Assembly: GCA_023897205.1 (NCBI GenBank)
Contig: JAHWDD010000004.1
Location: 1,054,001-1,118,000 of the forward strand
Source: Exophiala sp. HKRS030
Taxonomy: Eukaryota; Ascomycota; Eurotiomycetes; Chaetothyriales; Herpotrichiellaceae
Direction: 5' to 3'
Length of the DNA: 64,000 nt
The position numbers and the translations under genes were made by a program. This document shows positions 21,641 to 31,425 of the stretch, one piece after another; within the stretch, counting starts at the first letter, position 1; every line of letters starts with the position of its first letter. A model generated the notes under the pieces. That model was given only the letters and a program-made list of their open reading frames with translations, ran no database searches and was not told the origin of the DNA.

Positions 21641-22482
21641 ATGTCATCGAGACCTCGGCAGGCCACCGCAACCGTGGCCGCGTGCCTGTCGACCATGCCC
21701 TTTAAAGCATGCCGGCCTCGGTGGGCGGCGTCGTCACGGTTTCGACGATCCTACTTCTCCATACACCATCCCGACCCTCCTCCGTTCGAGGAAGCGCAGG
21801 ATACAATTCTCGCCGCCGCCATTGCAAGGGTACCCAAGTCCGGATTCTCGGAGGATGCGTTGGTGTTGGGCGCCAGAGACGCCGGCTACCTCGATGTGAC
21901 CGTACAGTTGTTTCCCCGGGGTGTTTTCGACCTGATCAATTACCACCTGGTCACGCAGAGACTCGCGTTGAAGAACAATGTACAATTTCCGGAAGGGACG
22001 CACTTGGGCCTCGGGGCCAAGGTGCGATCATTGGTCATGGCACGGTTGAGAGCGAACGAGGACATAATACATCAATGGCAAGGAGTAAGTAAGGAATGCA
22101 CGTTTGTTGAACGAACAGGCACTGATGTACCCAACTTCTTCTCTTACAGGCACTCGCACATATGTCTCTCCTCGGAAACATCCCGGCCTCCCTGCAAGAA
22201 CTCACAGCCCTCTCCGACGAGATTTGGTACCTTGCCGGTGACACGGCCGTGGACTTTTCCTGGTATACAAAGCGAGCCACCTTGGCCGCAGTCTACGCCA
22301 GCTCGGAGGTATTCATGGCCACGGACACGTCGAAGAATTTTGCCGCGACCGAAGAATTTTTGACGCGCAGGTTAGAAGATACACAATACATCGGGAGCAC
22401 TGCAGGAGGCTTGACACAATACGTCGGGTTCTGGGCCGGCAACAGTGTCAATCTCGCTCGAGCTTGGGGGTTGAAGGTATAA
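21641..22482 (+). CDS. COQ9: COQ9 family ubiquinone biosynthesis protein
   Basis: Two exons, 21641-22084 and 22150-22482, with a 65-bp GTAAGT...CAG intron in phase 0; 258 residues. COQ9 is a lipid-binding, TetR-fold protein of the mitochondrial CoQ synthome that helps COQ7 hydroxylate demethoxyubiquinone. The first 40 residues are rich in Arg, Ser and Ala without acidic residues (SSRFRRSYFS), as expected for a mitochondrial presequence. The body shows the family blocks ILAAAIARVPKSGFSEDAL, FPRGVFDLINYHL and HMSLLGNIPAS, then DEIWYLAGDTAVDFSWYTKR, which is strongly diagnostic. The C-terminal amphipathic helix region follows. Length is typical. Confidence 0.95.
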
Positions 22483-23474
22483 AAGATTACAAATCTACAC
22501 CTCTCATACTTCCGTTCGGCAGACGGGCGTGATTTTCGGAAGCTGCTACAAATTGCTCCGTACGGTAATCTTGTTCGACTTGAAAATTGTCAGCAAATGC
22601 ATCCTTGTACGTGGTTGCAGACGAGTAACTTGTCGCGGGCACGTCTGTCGAGGCTCTGACAAATGGCTTGGCCAAACAGATCGCGGTCCATCTTCTGCCT
22701 CATCTGACAAGCCTCTGCATAAGGGTCGCGCTCACGAGCTTACTGAAATGTTTCAGAGCAAAAGCCCCCGAATCAAATACTCCTAGCTTGGGCTCTTTAT
22801 TATCGTCTGCTTCTGTGTCTGAGCAGACAACATTCACACCGAACTCAGCGCAAGCGTACGATACCGACAACGCCAGTATTATACATTTGGCGTCTATTCA
22901 TCCGGGCTATGGATCTCCAGCGTTCACCACTCGACTCAAAAAGGTGAAAAGTCATGGGCGTTGGCTCTTGGGTGAACAGATCAAGGCATAATCATCAAAC
23001 CTCCCGAGATTGTCCTATGTAGTCGGACACGACTCATACCCACTGTATAATAAGTTGAATAAAACGTAAAATAACAACAAAATAATCAAGTGACAACAGC
23101 TACGGTTGTCGTAGACTTTCAGGCCCCTATTCGTACTCGGTAGCAGAGGTAGAGTTGGATTATACAACGAATTTGGAGAAATATTTATTCGATCGCTCAA
23201 CGTGCACGCGTCTTCAATATCAAACCACAAAATCAACATAGAAAACAACATCAGAGAAGACGGGAGCCGGTTGAGGACTCCGGTGGTCAAGTCTGTTTCT
23301 CTAGATTCCACCTCACTTCCAACGTCAGTGTTTTGGGACCTACCCTTTCTTTTGGGAGCATTTCGACCAGAGTGTCGACTTATCAGTTTTCGATTGTTTG
23401 TCAAGCCCGACAAAAACAACGACCGGGGGGGTTTGTTCAAAATGCGTTTCAATCTGGCAGAAGAATCTTTTGCG
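22483..23474. other. intergenic region
   Basis: Spacer between COQ9 and the HAUS1-like gene, both on the plus strand. A 107-codon frame ending at 22991 lacks a good start and any motif. The in-frame stretch before 23475 starts at GTG and ATG codons and probably belongs to the 5' UTR. Confidence 0.4.
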
Positions 23475-24599
23475 ATGCAGGCTTCTCCATCCAAGGCTCG
23501 GGCGGAAGCTTTGGAGTCACACTCTTGGTCTTTGGTTCTGGAATGGCTCTCAAAGTTGTACCATCCGTCACCCATCCCGGCGTTTGAGCGTAACTCATTC
23601 ACCCTTCAAGCTCTGCAAAGCCTGATGGGAGAAAACATCGCGGCCGAAAGATTGAGAGATTTGGTGTACGAGGCACAAATCGAAGAGCTCTTCACGACGA
23701 CGACGACGACGACGACGAACGAAAAAGACAAAGACAAGGATACGTTATCCGCTCAGAATGACTCCACCAATACGACAACGACGACTACAAAAGACCCCAG
23801 GAATCTCCTTTACCGGATTCGATCGTCTCTATCGAAACCATCACGTACCGCATTAGACAGTATATCAGAAGCTGCAGTCATCGCCGGTTGTTCGGCCTCA
23901 TCCTCCTCGGCAGGAGGGTCCTCCCGGCAGAATAAGACGATCCTACAAGATTTACAGTCACACATCACCAGCCTTCCCATTCAGTTGTTCAAGTTGGAGA
24001 CTCAACTCGAGTCTATAGATGACCTGATATCAAACCTTCAAGGAGAAATCGAACAATTCCAAAAATCGACCTCGTCGACAAAAAACAAATCCCGAACCCG
24101 GTCCCGCCGAAAAGACCGGTCAACAACCGTTCCCTCCGGCACTGGAGGAGGTCGTTCGATCTCTTCACCCCCTCAGACCCCGACTACGTTATCGACCATG
24201 ACTTTTCCAAACGATGATGATGACGAGGACGAGGACGACGAGGACGACCGGCATTATACAACACTACACGCCGAGACGGTCCAACATCAACGAGAGACGA
24301 AACAACTCACGATCAAATGTGCAGAGTACACTGAACGCATCGCCTCACTTGAACGACAGGCTTCTGTTTCGTCTTCGACCACCACCAACGAACCCACCCT
24401 TGCAGATGTGGCGGAGAAACAAGTCCTCGTTACCCAAAAAAGAAAACGTGTCGAGCATCTAGGAAAAAAGATCCTCCAGTTTCACAGCCTCCCACCTGAC
24501 CTGGACGCGAGTAGAACCGAAGTCCGCCGCGCCCAGGCGGAACTGGAGCTGTTGAAAAACAAAAGGGACGATTTATTCGCACAGTTGGGTTCGTCATAA
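23475..24599 (+). CDS. HAUS augmin-like complex subunit 1 (HAUS1-like)
   Basis: Intronless frame of 374 residues from the ATG at 23475 (an alternative ATG lies at 23442). The N-terminal block VLEWLSKLYHPSPIPAFERN matches the start of HAUS1/AUG1, and is followed by predicted helices and a C-terminal coiled coil. HAUS1 belongs to the augmin complex, which recruits gamma-tubulin to existing microtubules for branched nucleation. Low-complexity inserts are typical of the fungal forms: a Thr run coded by an ACG repeat (23694-23718), a second Thr run, a Lys/Arg/Ser segment and an acidic Asp/Glu stretch (24213-24252). Identity rests mostly on the N-terminal block, so some doubt remains. The next gene, on the opposite strand, converges with it. 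Confidence 0.75.
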   Translation: MQASPSKARAEALESHSWSLVLEWLSKLYHPSPIPAFERNSFTLQALQSLMGENIAAERLRDLVYEAQIEELFTTTTTTTTNEKDKDKDTLSAQNDSTNTTTTTTKDPRNLLYRIRSSLSKPSRTALDSISEAAVIAGCSASSSSAGGSSRQNKTILQDLQSHITSLPIQLFKLETQLESIDDLISNLQGEIEQFQKSTSSTKNKSRTRSRRKDRSTTVPSGTGGGRSISSPPQTPTTLSTMTFPNDDDDEDEDDEDDRHYTTLHAETVQHQRETKQLTIKCAEYTERIASLERQASVSSSTTTNEPTLADVAEKQVLVTQKRKRVEHLGKKILQFHSLPPDLDASRTEVRRAQAELELLKNKRDDLFAQLGSS

Positions 24600-25014
24600 C
24601 AGAAAAAAAAAGAAAATGGCAAGCTTTCGGACCAGGCTACTGTGGTAAATCGATCTAAATTGACCAGGCCACCGTTTTGTATGAAGCATAGATCTCCTAG
24701 AGGAAGGAAAAAGGTGCCACTGTCACGAACTCCTATTATTCATGACCGAGTAATTTTGGTGGTTATCATGTATTCTCAGGTATCTAACTACTCAAGGTTT
24801 CAGGAGTAGGTGCTTTCGCAAAAAGTGACGAAGCCATCCCGTAGGAAAAACCCTCAATCGACACCAGCGCTCCTTCCGAGCTCAAAGAATGACTGGCACA
24901 TAAACTTGACGCCAGAAAACCAAAGGTTGCCATACTCATACATAATGCCTCCCGAAGTGATGACAATTTCCGAAAGCCGAAGCTGAAATACCCTTGATGT
25001 GCAGAGAAAAACAA
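24600..25014. other. convergent intergenic region
   Basis: Spacer between the HAUS1-like and Rsc1/2-like stop codons, with an A-run just after the first stop (24602-24614). A 76-codon minus-strand frame at 24784-25014 ends directly before the Rsc stop and has no motif. Confidence 0.4.
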
Positions 25015-27676
25015 TTAGACAGCTGTTTCTATCCGCGTCCTCTTGGTCGATCCTAGCATTTCCTCCTGTTCACGCTTCCTGGCAGTGATGACCTTGTCTC
25101 TCTCGGCCTTGGCAGCAAGGTACTTTTCCGTATGTGCAAGAGGCTGGCCGTCTCGTCCACGCACCATGGTGTCTGATAGAGTTGGAGGTTTGGTGAAAAA
25201 CAACACTCGTCCTTCGTTGTCCTGGGGGAAATTGTCACGGATGTGTTTGGGAATGGACTCGTTCGCAATGTTGGATAGAACATAGACCTCGGAGCCACGT
25301 GGTTCCGCCATCTGTGGAGCGTATTGATTGTAAGGTGTTGCTTGTGTTGGTGGTCGCTGATAGGGCTGTGGCGCAGCGGGAACACTATAATTCGTAGGAT
25401 GTGACGCCGTCAAGTTAGGCTGAGGATGCAGCTGTTGGCGCGCCGCATAGGGGAGTGGTTGGGTGGCTGGTGTCTTTGGTGTCGGAGCGGCTTGAAGGGG
25501 AGTTTGAGATTGCGGATACGAAGGTTGCCTGGAATAAGTCGGAGGCGCGGGTGATATGGATTGTGGCTGGTAGGGAGTCATCTGAGGAGGCAGAGATGGC
25601 CGGGATGCTTGAGGCTGCATGTTTGTCGAGCTTGCAATGATGCTGGGAGTTCGATCCATGCTTAGTCGAGAGACGGATTGCGCCGACATGTTATTTAGAG
25701 AAGGCTGTCGGATGGGCTGTGGAGGCGTGGGTGGTGGCGGAGGCGTTGGTTCTGGTGGTGGCGATTGCTGCAATAAAGAAAAGTGTCAGTGAGTGCAGGA
25801 AAAAGACAGATCAGAGGATTAAAAGGGAGGATAAAAGTAGCAGTGACATGAGAGTGAAAGCACATAGCCTTACATTTTCATCACGAGGATGCTTGTGAAT
25901 GGCTCCCACAATCGGTGGTGCATTAGGGTGGCCCCATTGCGGTGAAGGAATTTCATCCGTCTCCTTCATGTCGTCCTTCAGTAGATGCTTTAAAGGGCTC
26001 GGCAGCTTTCTGATTCTCCGAGGCTGGTCAAATAAGTCCATCTCATAGTCCTTGTCTCTCACTTCATCGGGGAGGCAACTGGCCCATGTTTTGATCTTGT
26101 TGAAGCGGTGCCTCTCTTCGTTATATCGTGCTTCGCAGACATATACCTCCTTACTTGGGTCGACTCCTCGAGGTCGACCACGGCTATACCGTGTCACAAA
26201 CATGACAAAGCACCGGTCGACGACTTCTTCGATTTTGTGATCTCGATACTGACCGGTCTTGACCACTTCGTTGGGAAAGAAGTGCTTTTCGTATTGATGG
26301 ACTGTTTGCTCTGGCCGATAATACCAGCAGGCATTTATCCACTTTTGCCCATCGGAATCTTCCCATGTACGATAAATCTGTGCAATGATGGGTTTGGTGA
26401 TATCGTTGGGATTTGAAATATGTATCCAATCCCCCACTTTCCAGAGCTCATTCTTGTATAATATGCCAGAGGGCAACGGTCGTCTTCCGTCCTCCAGGAG
26501 GTAGACGCTGTCTGGCTTGGCCTTCTCAATTTCCAGAAGTTTGTGTGCCTCGGCCTGTAACTCCACGGCATCATTGTAGATCTCGCTTCCTTCCTCATTG
26601 AATCTCTTCGCGTTGTTGTAGAGCAGGTCAATGTCTTTCATGAATTGTTCCAATGACTGATACTTCTTACGCTTGGATTTCTTCTTGATCGAGTCCAGGG
26701 CGATGGGATCCGTGATGGCCATGAAATAAGCTGGGTACTCTGCTTTATCGGGCAGTCGTTCGAAATTCCGTACCTTGGGGTTTCCAGCATCGTCTTTCAG
26801 CTTGCGAATACCTTTCAAAACGGCCTTGATCCTCGCTTCCATCGGAGTGTCGACTTTGGGAGGGCGACCTCTTCGCTTGCGAACATCACCGTCGTCCAAT
26901 TTATCGTCATCTTCGCCACGACTCTTTCGACCAGATATACTGGGCCTGGTGCCTCGGCGACCTCTTCTTCTCCTTCGGTCATCGTCGGAATCATCATCGT
27001 CCTCGTCGTCTTCTTCACCGTCATCTTCGTTATCTTCGTCATCCTCTGAGACAGGATCTGGTTCCGGCGTCGCATACGGAATCTCTCCCAGGTCTGGAAA
27101 TACTGTCTCTTCTTCCTTGGCTAGTCCTTCGCTAACCAGCTTGTTCAATTCTTCTTTGAAGACATCTTGTAGTACAAGGACGTCGCGCACGGGGCCCGAA
27201 TTTGGAAGATTGTAGACTTGTGCATTGTGCACTATCAAAGCAAAATCTCGAACGAACTCTGGGATCCCTGTGTACTGCTTCCTCTGTATTTTGCCCTTAA
27301 GTGTACTGAGTGCGGCAGGCTCCTTGATGATCTCGTGGTAGTCTGGTAGATTGCGTCGGTTGGGAATGCGTCTAAAGAGGACAGATGGGTAATGTTCCCT
27401 GGATACATGTTAGCTGGGTCGTTGCATATGGAGCTAGCACACCTACTCGTCGCCCTTAACCTTGATCTTATAATTGGTCAAGATTTCGGCGATATTTCTG
27501 AGTGCTTTGTATTGTTCGCTCGAGACACCTTGACTATCTCCCCCCACCTCATCTTCTTCCGCTTCAGCATCTTCATCGGACTTTTCCTCTGCAGCATCTT
27601 CTTGCTTTAAGTCGGTTTCGATCGACTGAACGGGTTCTGTAGTCGCAGACTCTGCGACTAGGGTAGGTTCAGCCAT
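25015..27676 (-). CDS. RSC chromatin-remodelling subunit with two bromodomains and BAH (Rsc1/Rsc2-like)
   Basis: Three exons: 27447-27676, 25874-27398 and 25015-25767, with introns of 48 and 106 bp; 835 residues. Order: acidic N-terminus, bromodomain 1 (IPNRRNLPDYHEIIKEP ... ALIVHNAQVYN), a long Asp/Glu/Arg linker with an AT-hook (KRRGRPPK), bromodomain 2 (YPAYFMAITDPIALDSIKK ... LLYNNAKRFNEEGSEIYND), BAH domain (WKVGDWIHISN ... WINACWYYRPEQT ... VYVCEARYNE), then a Pro/Gln-rich tail ending in a basic helix. This domain order is specific to Rsc1/Rsc2 of the RSC SWI/SNF-type complex, which moves promoter nucleosomes. The start at 27676 is the first ATG that leaves a short acidic tail. It is divergent from OTU1 across a 585-bp promoter. 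Confidence 0.93.
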
Positions 27677-28261
27677 CTCAAACCACAACACGACCAAATC
27701 GCGCCAATCTTAGGACATCAGTTGTAAAGGTATGCCATATGCGCGCGCGTTGTAATTGCTGGCTCGTACGTGTTGCAGGTTCAAATGCGATTGCGACAAG
27801 TCTGGTGTTCACAAACATGGGCGCGTTGAACAATGCACTAGAATGACTCGAGAATAATTCGAGCTTGGAGGATCTTGGCAGGTAAGCATGACTCGTGCAC
27901 GGAATCGGCAGTATCCCGTACCGAGTACTTCTCGTATCAGCGATCTCAAGATCCATTGGTAGATGACTAAAGCTCGAACTGCTAGAAACCCTTTGTCCGA
28001 TTGATAGCCAGGGACTGGTTTGCAGGAGTGCAATTTCCAACGCGAGGGCAAGAAAGATCTGTAATTGTCTAGTACCTTCTTCCAGACTCAAAGGAAGAAA
28101 GAGCAAAGAGTCACCACTCTTACGACTGTCCAACGGCCCTCGTTCGCCTTCTCCGTGGCAAAAAGCTGCTGACAGGGTGTCTGCTCGGTGTACCTGTATT
28201 CGAGAACTCGATTGCCAGTTTATTCTCCCTTAATTCCTTCATATACATTGTCTTCACCAAG
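27677..28261. promoter_or_regulatory. bidirectional promoter region (Rsc1/2-like and OTU1)
   Basis: A 585-bp spacer separates two divergent housekeeping genes, so both promoters must share it. No specific binding site is claimed. Minus-strand frames in it are shadows. Confidence 0.5.
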
Positions 28262-29344
28262 ATGCGAATCCGTGTGAGGGGTCCCTCAGGCAAATCGACT
28301 ACAGTCACGCTGGACGATACTGCGACTGTGGAATCTCTCAGGAAAGCTGTTACAGAAGAGACATTTCTTTCTTCTTTCGAAATCAAGTATGGCTATCCAC
28401 CAAAGACCTTGATGTTAGACCAGTACACTGCGAACAAGCTCTTATCGGACCTGGATGTCAAGCTCAACGGCGAACAACTCATTATTAACAGCACTGAGAC
28501 TGTCATCCGGAAGAATATAGCTGAATCGTCACAGACTGTTCAGCATTCGGAAAAGGAAAGTCATCCTTCAGGAAGAGTAGCCGGATCGTCCACAGACCAG
28601 ACCAGTTCGTCACACTTATCCCCACTAAAACAGCAGAGCCACGACGGGAATAAAGTCTCTTCTGCACCTTTATCCCTATCTCGGAAAGGAAACAAAGAGA
28701 TGTCAGATCCTCCCGAGGTCTTCCTGCCGGATATTGGGGGTAGCCTTGTTCTACGCATTATGCCGGACGATAATTCTTGTCTATTTCGAGCAGTCGCCAG
28801 TGCTATCATGTCGAACCTTGACACGATGACTGAGTTGCGGTCGGTGGTGGCGCAAACAATTCAGGCAAACCCGGACAAATACAATAAGGCGATCTTGGAC
28901 AACAAAGACCCAGATTCATACTGCCAATGGATACAAACTGAGAATGCTTGGGGTGGTCAGATCGAACTTGACATTCTCAGTCAGCAATTCGACGTCGAAA
29001 TCTGTAGCATTGACGTTCAAACTTTGAGAGTGGATAGGTATAATGAAGGTGCCCCACGAAGATGCTTCCTTGTCTATTCAGGTATTCATTACGACATTAT
29101 TGCCCTCAGCTTATTCGGAATGCCACCCGAAGACGATGTCAAGCAGTTTGAACAACCACTATCCGACGAGGTATTGCCCCAGGCTGTTGCCCTGTGCCAA
29201 AAACTTCAAGAGAAACATTATTTCACGGATACTGCTGGCTTTAGACTCAGGTGTGGTGATTGTGGTGCTACCTGCATTGGAGAAGCTGGCGCCACAGAGC
29301 ATGCCCAAGCGACTGGACATTACAACTTTGGTGAAGCGTCTTAG
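28262..29344 (+). CDS. OTU1: ubiquitin thioesterase OTU1 (YOD1-like)
   Basis: Intronless, 360 residues. OTU1 is a cysteine deubiquitinase that works with Cdc48/p97, for example in ER-associated degradation. The N-terminal UBX-like domain (about 1-80) begins MRIRVRGPSGKSTTV. A Ser-rich linker follows, then the OTU domain with PDDNSCLFRA (Asp170, Cys173) and the catalytic His276 in GIHYD. The C-terminal C2H2 zinc finger has C331, C334, H347 and H353. All parts of the family layout are present and the length is normal for fungi (yeast Otu1 is a little shorter). Confidence 0.95.
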   Translation: MRIRVRGPSGKSTTVTLDDTATVESLRKAVTEETFLSSFEIKYGYPPKTLMLDQYTANKLLSDLDVKLNGEQLIINSTETVIRKNIAESSQTVQHSEKESHPSGRVAGSSTDQTSSSHLSPLKQQSHDGNKVSSAPLSLSRKGNKEMSDPPEVFLPDIGGSLVLRIMPDDNSCLFRAVASAIMSNLDTMTELRSVVAQTIQANPDKYNKAILDNKDPDSYCQWIQTENAWGGQIELDILSQQFDVEICSIDVQTLRVDRYNEGAPRRCFLVYSGIHYDIIALSLFGMPPEDDVKQFEQPLSDEVLPQAVALCQKLQEKHYFTDTAGFRLRCGDCGATCIGEAGATEHAQATGHYNFGEAS

Positions 29345-30161
29345 CCTCATTGGATCCTGTATCGACCAGCCGGGTGCTTTCTAGCATATCTCACAAGTGT
29401 CCACTCTGGAAAGAATCATTCGTCCACCCAGGATGGACATTTATAAACACGAAGAAATCTTCGAAAGGACATCATGGACTACCCTGCGAATCATGATCCT
29501 ACCTGCCACATAGATTGGTCAAGAAAATATATCAGTTATTGAGCCTCGTCTGCGAAAGCCCTGCCTATCTCATTGACTCCTTCGAAGGACTTGCCCCACT
29601 GACTCTATATCGGAACTATCTCGCCCGCTAAGTTTCAGAAAGATTTATCCGCCGTTCTCACAGGAAGGTTCGCAGACTCAAGGACTTATGTTTGAAGTTG
29701 CCAAACGACCGAAAGAGGTTCCGTTACTCCGACATTCTAGGATTTTGGCAAACCGACTTGTCGTGTAATTCCAGATGGTGATTTTTTAGTATGCCATGCA
29801 TCAGGACTATCTATCAATCAAAAGAACATAAGAGGATGCCATATAGCCGGCCCTCGGCTAAGGTAGGGAAGTACCTGGCAAGCTTTATACGACTCGATGC
29901 GCCCACACCAGCGACTTTGCGGGAACTAGGCTTATTGGGGTAATTTGTTCTCCATTTCGGTTGGTGGCGCTGCTCCTCTTGATGCGGTCTTTCACCAGCA
30001 ATGATGCTCTGTGCCCGGCTTGAAATGTGGCAGATTCTATATAAACCTGCCGCAGGACGGCATGGGAGCTCTCAATGCCGCTGTGAGCTTGAAGCCTTCC
30101 GTACCCACGCTTCGTCATCCCGCACGTTTACTACGCACCAACTGACCACAAAATATCCGGG
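29345..30161. other. intergenic region
   Basis: An 817-bp spacer between OTU1 and the hydrolase gene, both on the plus strand. No motif was recognised in the short frames. The last 150 bases are probably the hydrolase promoter. Confidence 0.4.
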
Positions 30162-31221
30162 ATGACCTATCTGCAGTCATGGCTGGATGTAGGTCTTCAA
30201 CACTATGAGGATTTCTTCGGACTGACTCTAAATACAGCTGGAAAAGGAGCTGGGCGGGAGACCGCTATTGCAAGGCAGTGTGGAAGAAATGAGAGCCCAA
30301 GTTGCTGAGCTAGGCCAGAAGCTGATGTCACGAGCTCCGACTTCTTCAGACGCTGTTGAGAGTAGAGATGGGTATGTTGAGAGCGTCCGATATCGTGTCT
30401 ATACTCCAAATGATGCCTCAAAGCAAGGGCCACTTCCTGTAGGCATCTGGACTCATGGTGGAGGGTGGTCCATGGGGGATATCAATGATGACAACCTCTT
30501 GTGCCGATTTGTTGCCGAACACATTCCGTCTATTTTGGTGAATGTCGAGTATCGGCTTGCTCCTGAACACAAAGTGCCGACACAACTCCAGGATACTCTA
30601 GCGGTATACGAATGGGTGAGATTTGACCACTCCCTATACCTGGGATCAAGGTGCTGATTTCAACAGGCTCGGCAGAATGCTCACTCGTTTGGAGGTGATC
30701 CAAACAAATTTTACACTATCGGAGGCTCTGCTGGAGGTGCACTCGCATTACAGGTGGCTAACCACATCGTCAATGATCCGTCGAAACGAAAAAATATCAG
30801 AGGCGTTGCTGCAATTGTACCCGCCACCTTACATTTTGACTACGTGCCGGAGGAGTACAAATCGATTTATAAGGCGTATAAGGAAAATGAAAAGGATACT
30901 CCTCTGATAGACAAGGAGGCGGTGAGAACATTCTTTGAAGCCACCGCTGTCGACCCCAGAGACAGCACCTTTTTTACGGCTTTGGCTACCGACAACCACC
31001 AGAACTTCCCGCCTGTTTACCTTGTCAGCTGCGAGAAAGATCCTCTCAGGGATGATGCATATGTCATGGAAGCAGCTCTGAAGAGGGCGGGTGTGCCCAC
31101 CAAACACGATACCTACAAAGGCTTGGGTCATTACTTCTGGATTTTTCCGTCTCTACCTGAAGGACAGCAATTTGTTGAGAACTTGATTGGTGGTATACAA
31201 TGGTTGATCTCTCAGATGTAG
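30162..31221 (+). CDS. alpha/beta hydrolase (HSL / arylacetamide deacetylase type)
   Basis: Three exons: 30162-30188, 30238-30615 and 30667-31221, with introns of 49 and 51 bp; 319 residues. The short first exon encodes MTYLQSWLD, which joins to LEKELGGRPLL. The oxyanion-hole motif HGGGW and the nucleophile elbow GGSAGG (the usual form is GDSAGG) define the hormone-sensitive-lipase-like family. The acid is likely Asp in CEKDPLRDD and the base His in GLGHYFW. Substrates in this family are small esters, lactones and amides, and members occur in secondary-metabolite clusters, but here the neighbours are housekeeping genes. No signal peptide or membrane anchor, so cytosolic. If only the long second-exon frame were translated, the elbow would be lost, so the splice at 30616 is required. 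Confidence 0.88.
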
Positions 31222-31425
31222 ACTATGCATATATTTGACAACAGTGGGGAGAAGTCCATGCAGCAAGTATAGTTATATACGTCGCATTAAAGAAAACCTC
31301 GCATGCTGGTGTACCGCGCAAGGGCATCAGATGTCGGGTCCACGTTTCTCCGGCCCCGACTTCTCCTCGCAGCCTCGTCTCTCGTCCATCCCACTCCAGG
31401 TTTCTTCTAGTTCTTCACTCTACAA

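Noticed and set aside
22668..22991. 107-codon plus-strand frame after COQ9
   Set aside because: Its first codon is not ATG, it shows no motif, and it starts only after the complete COQ9 stop.
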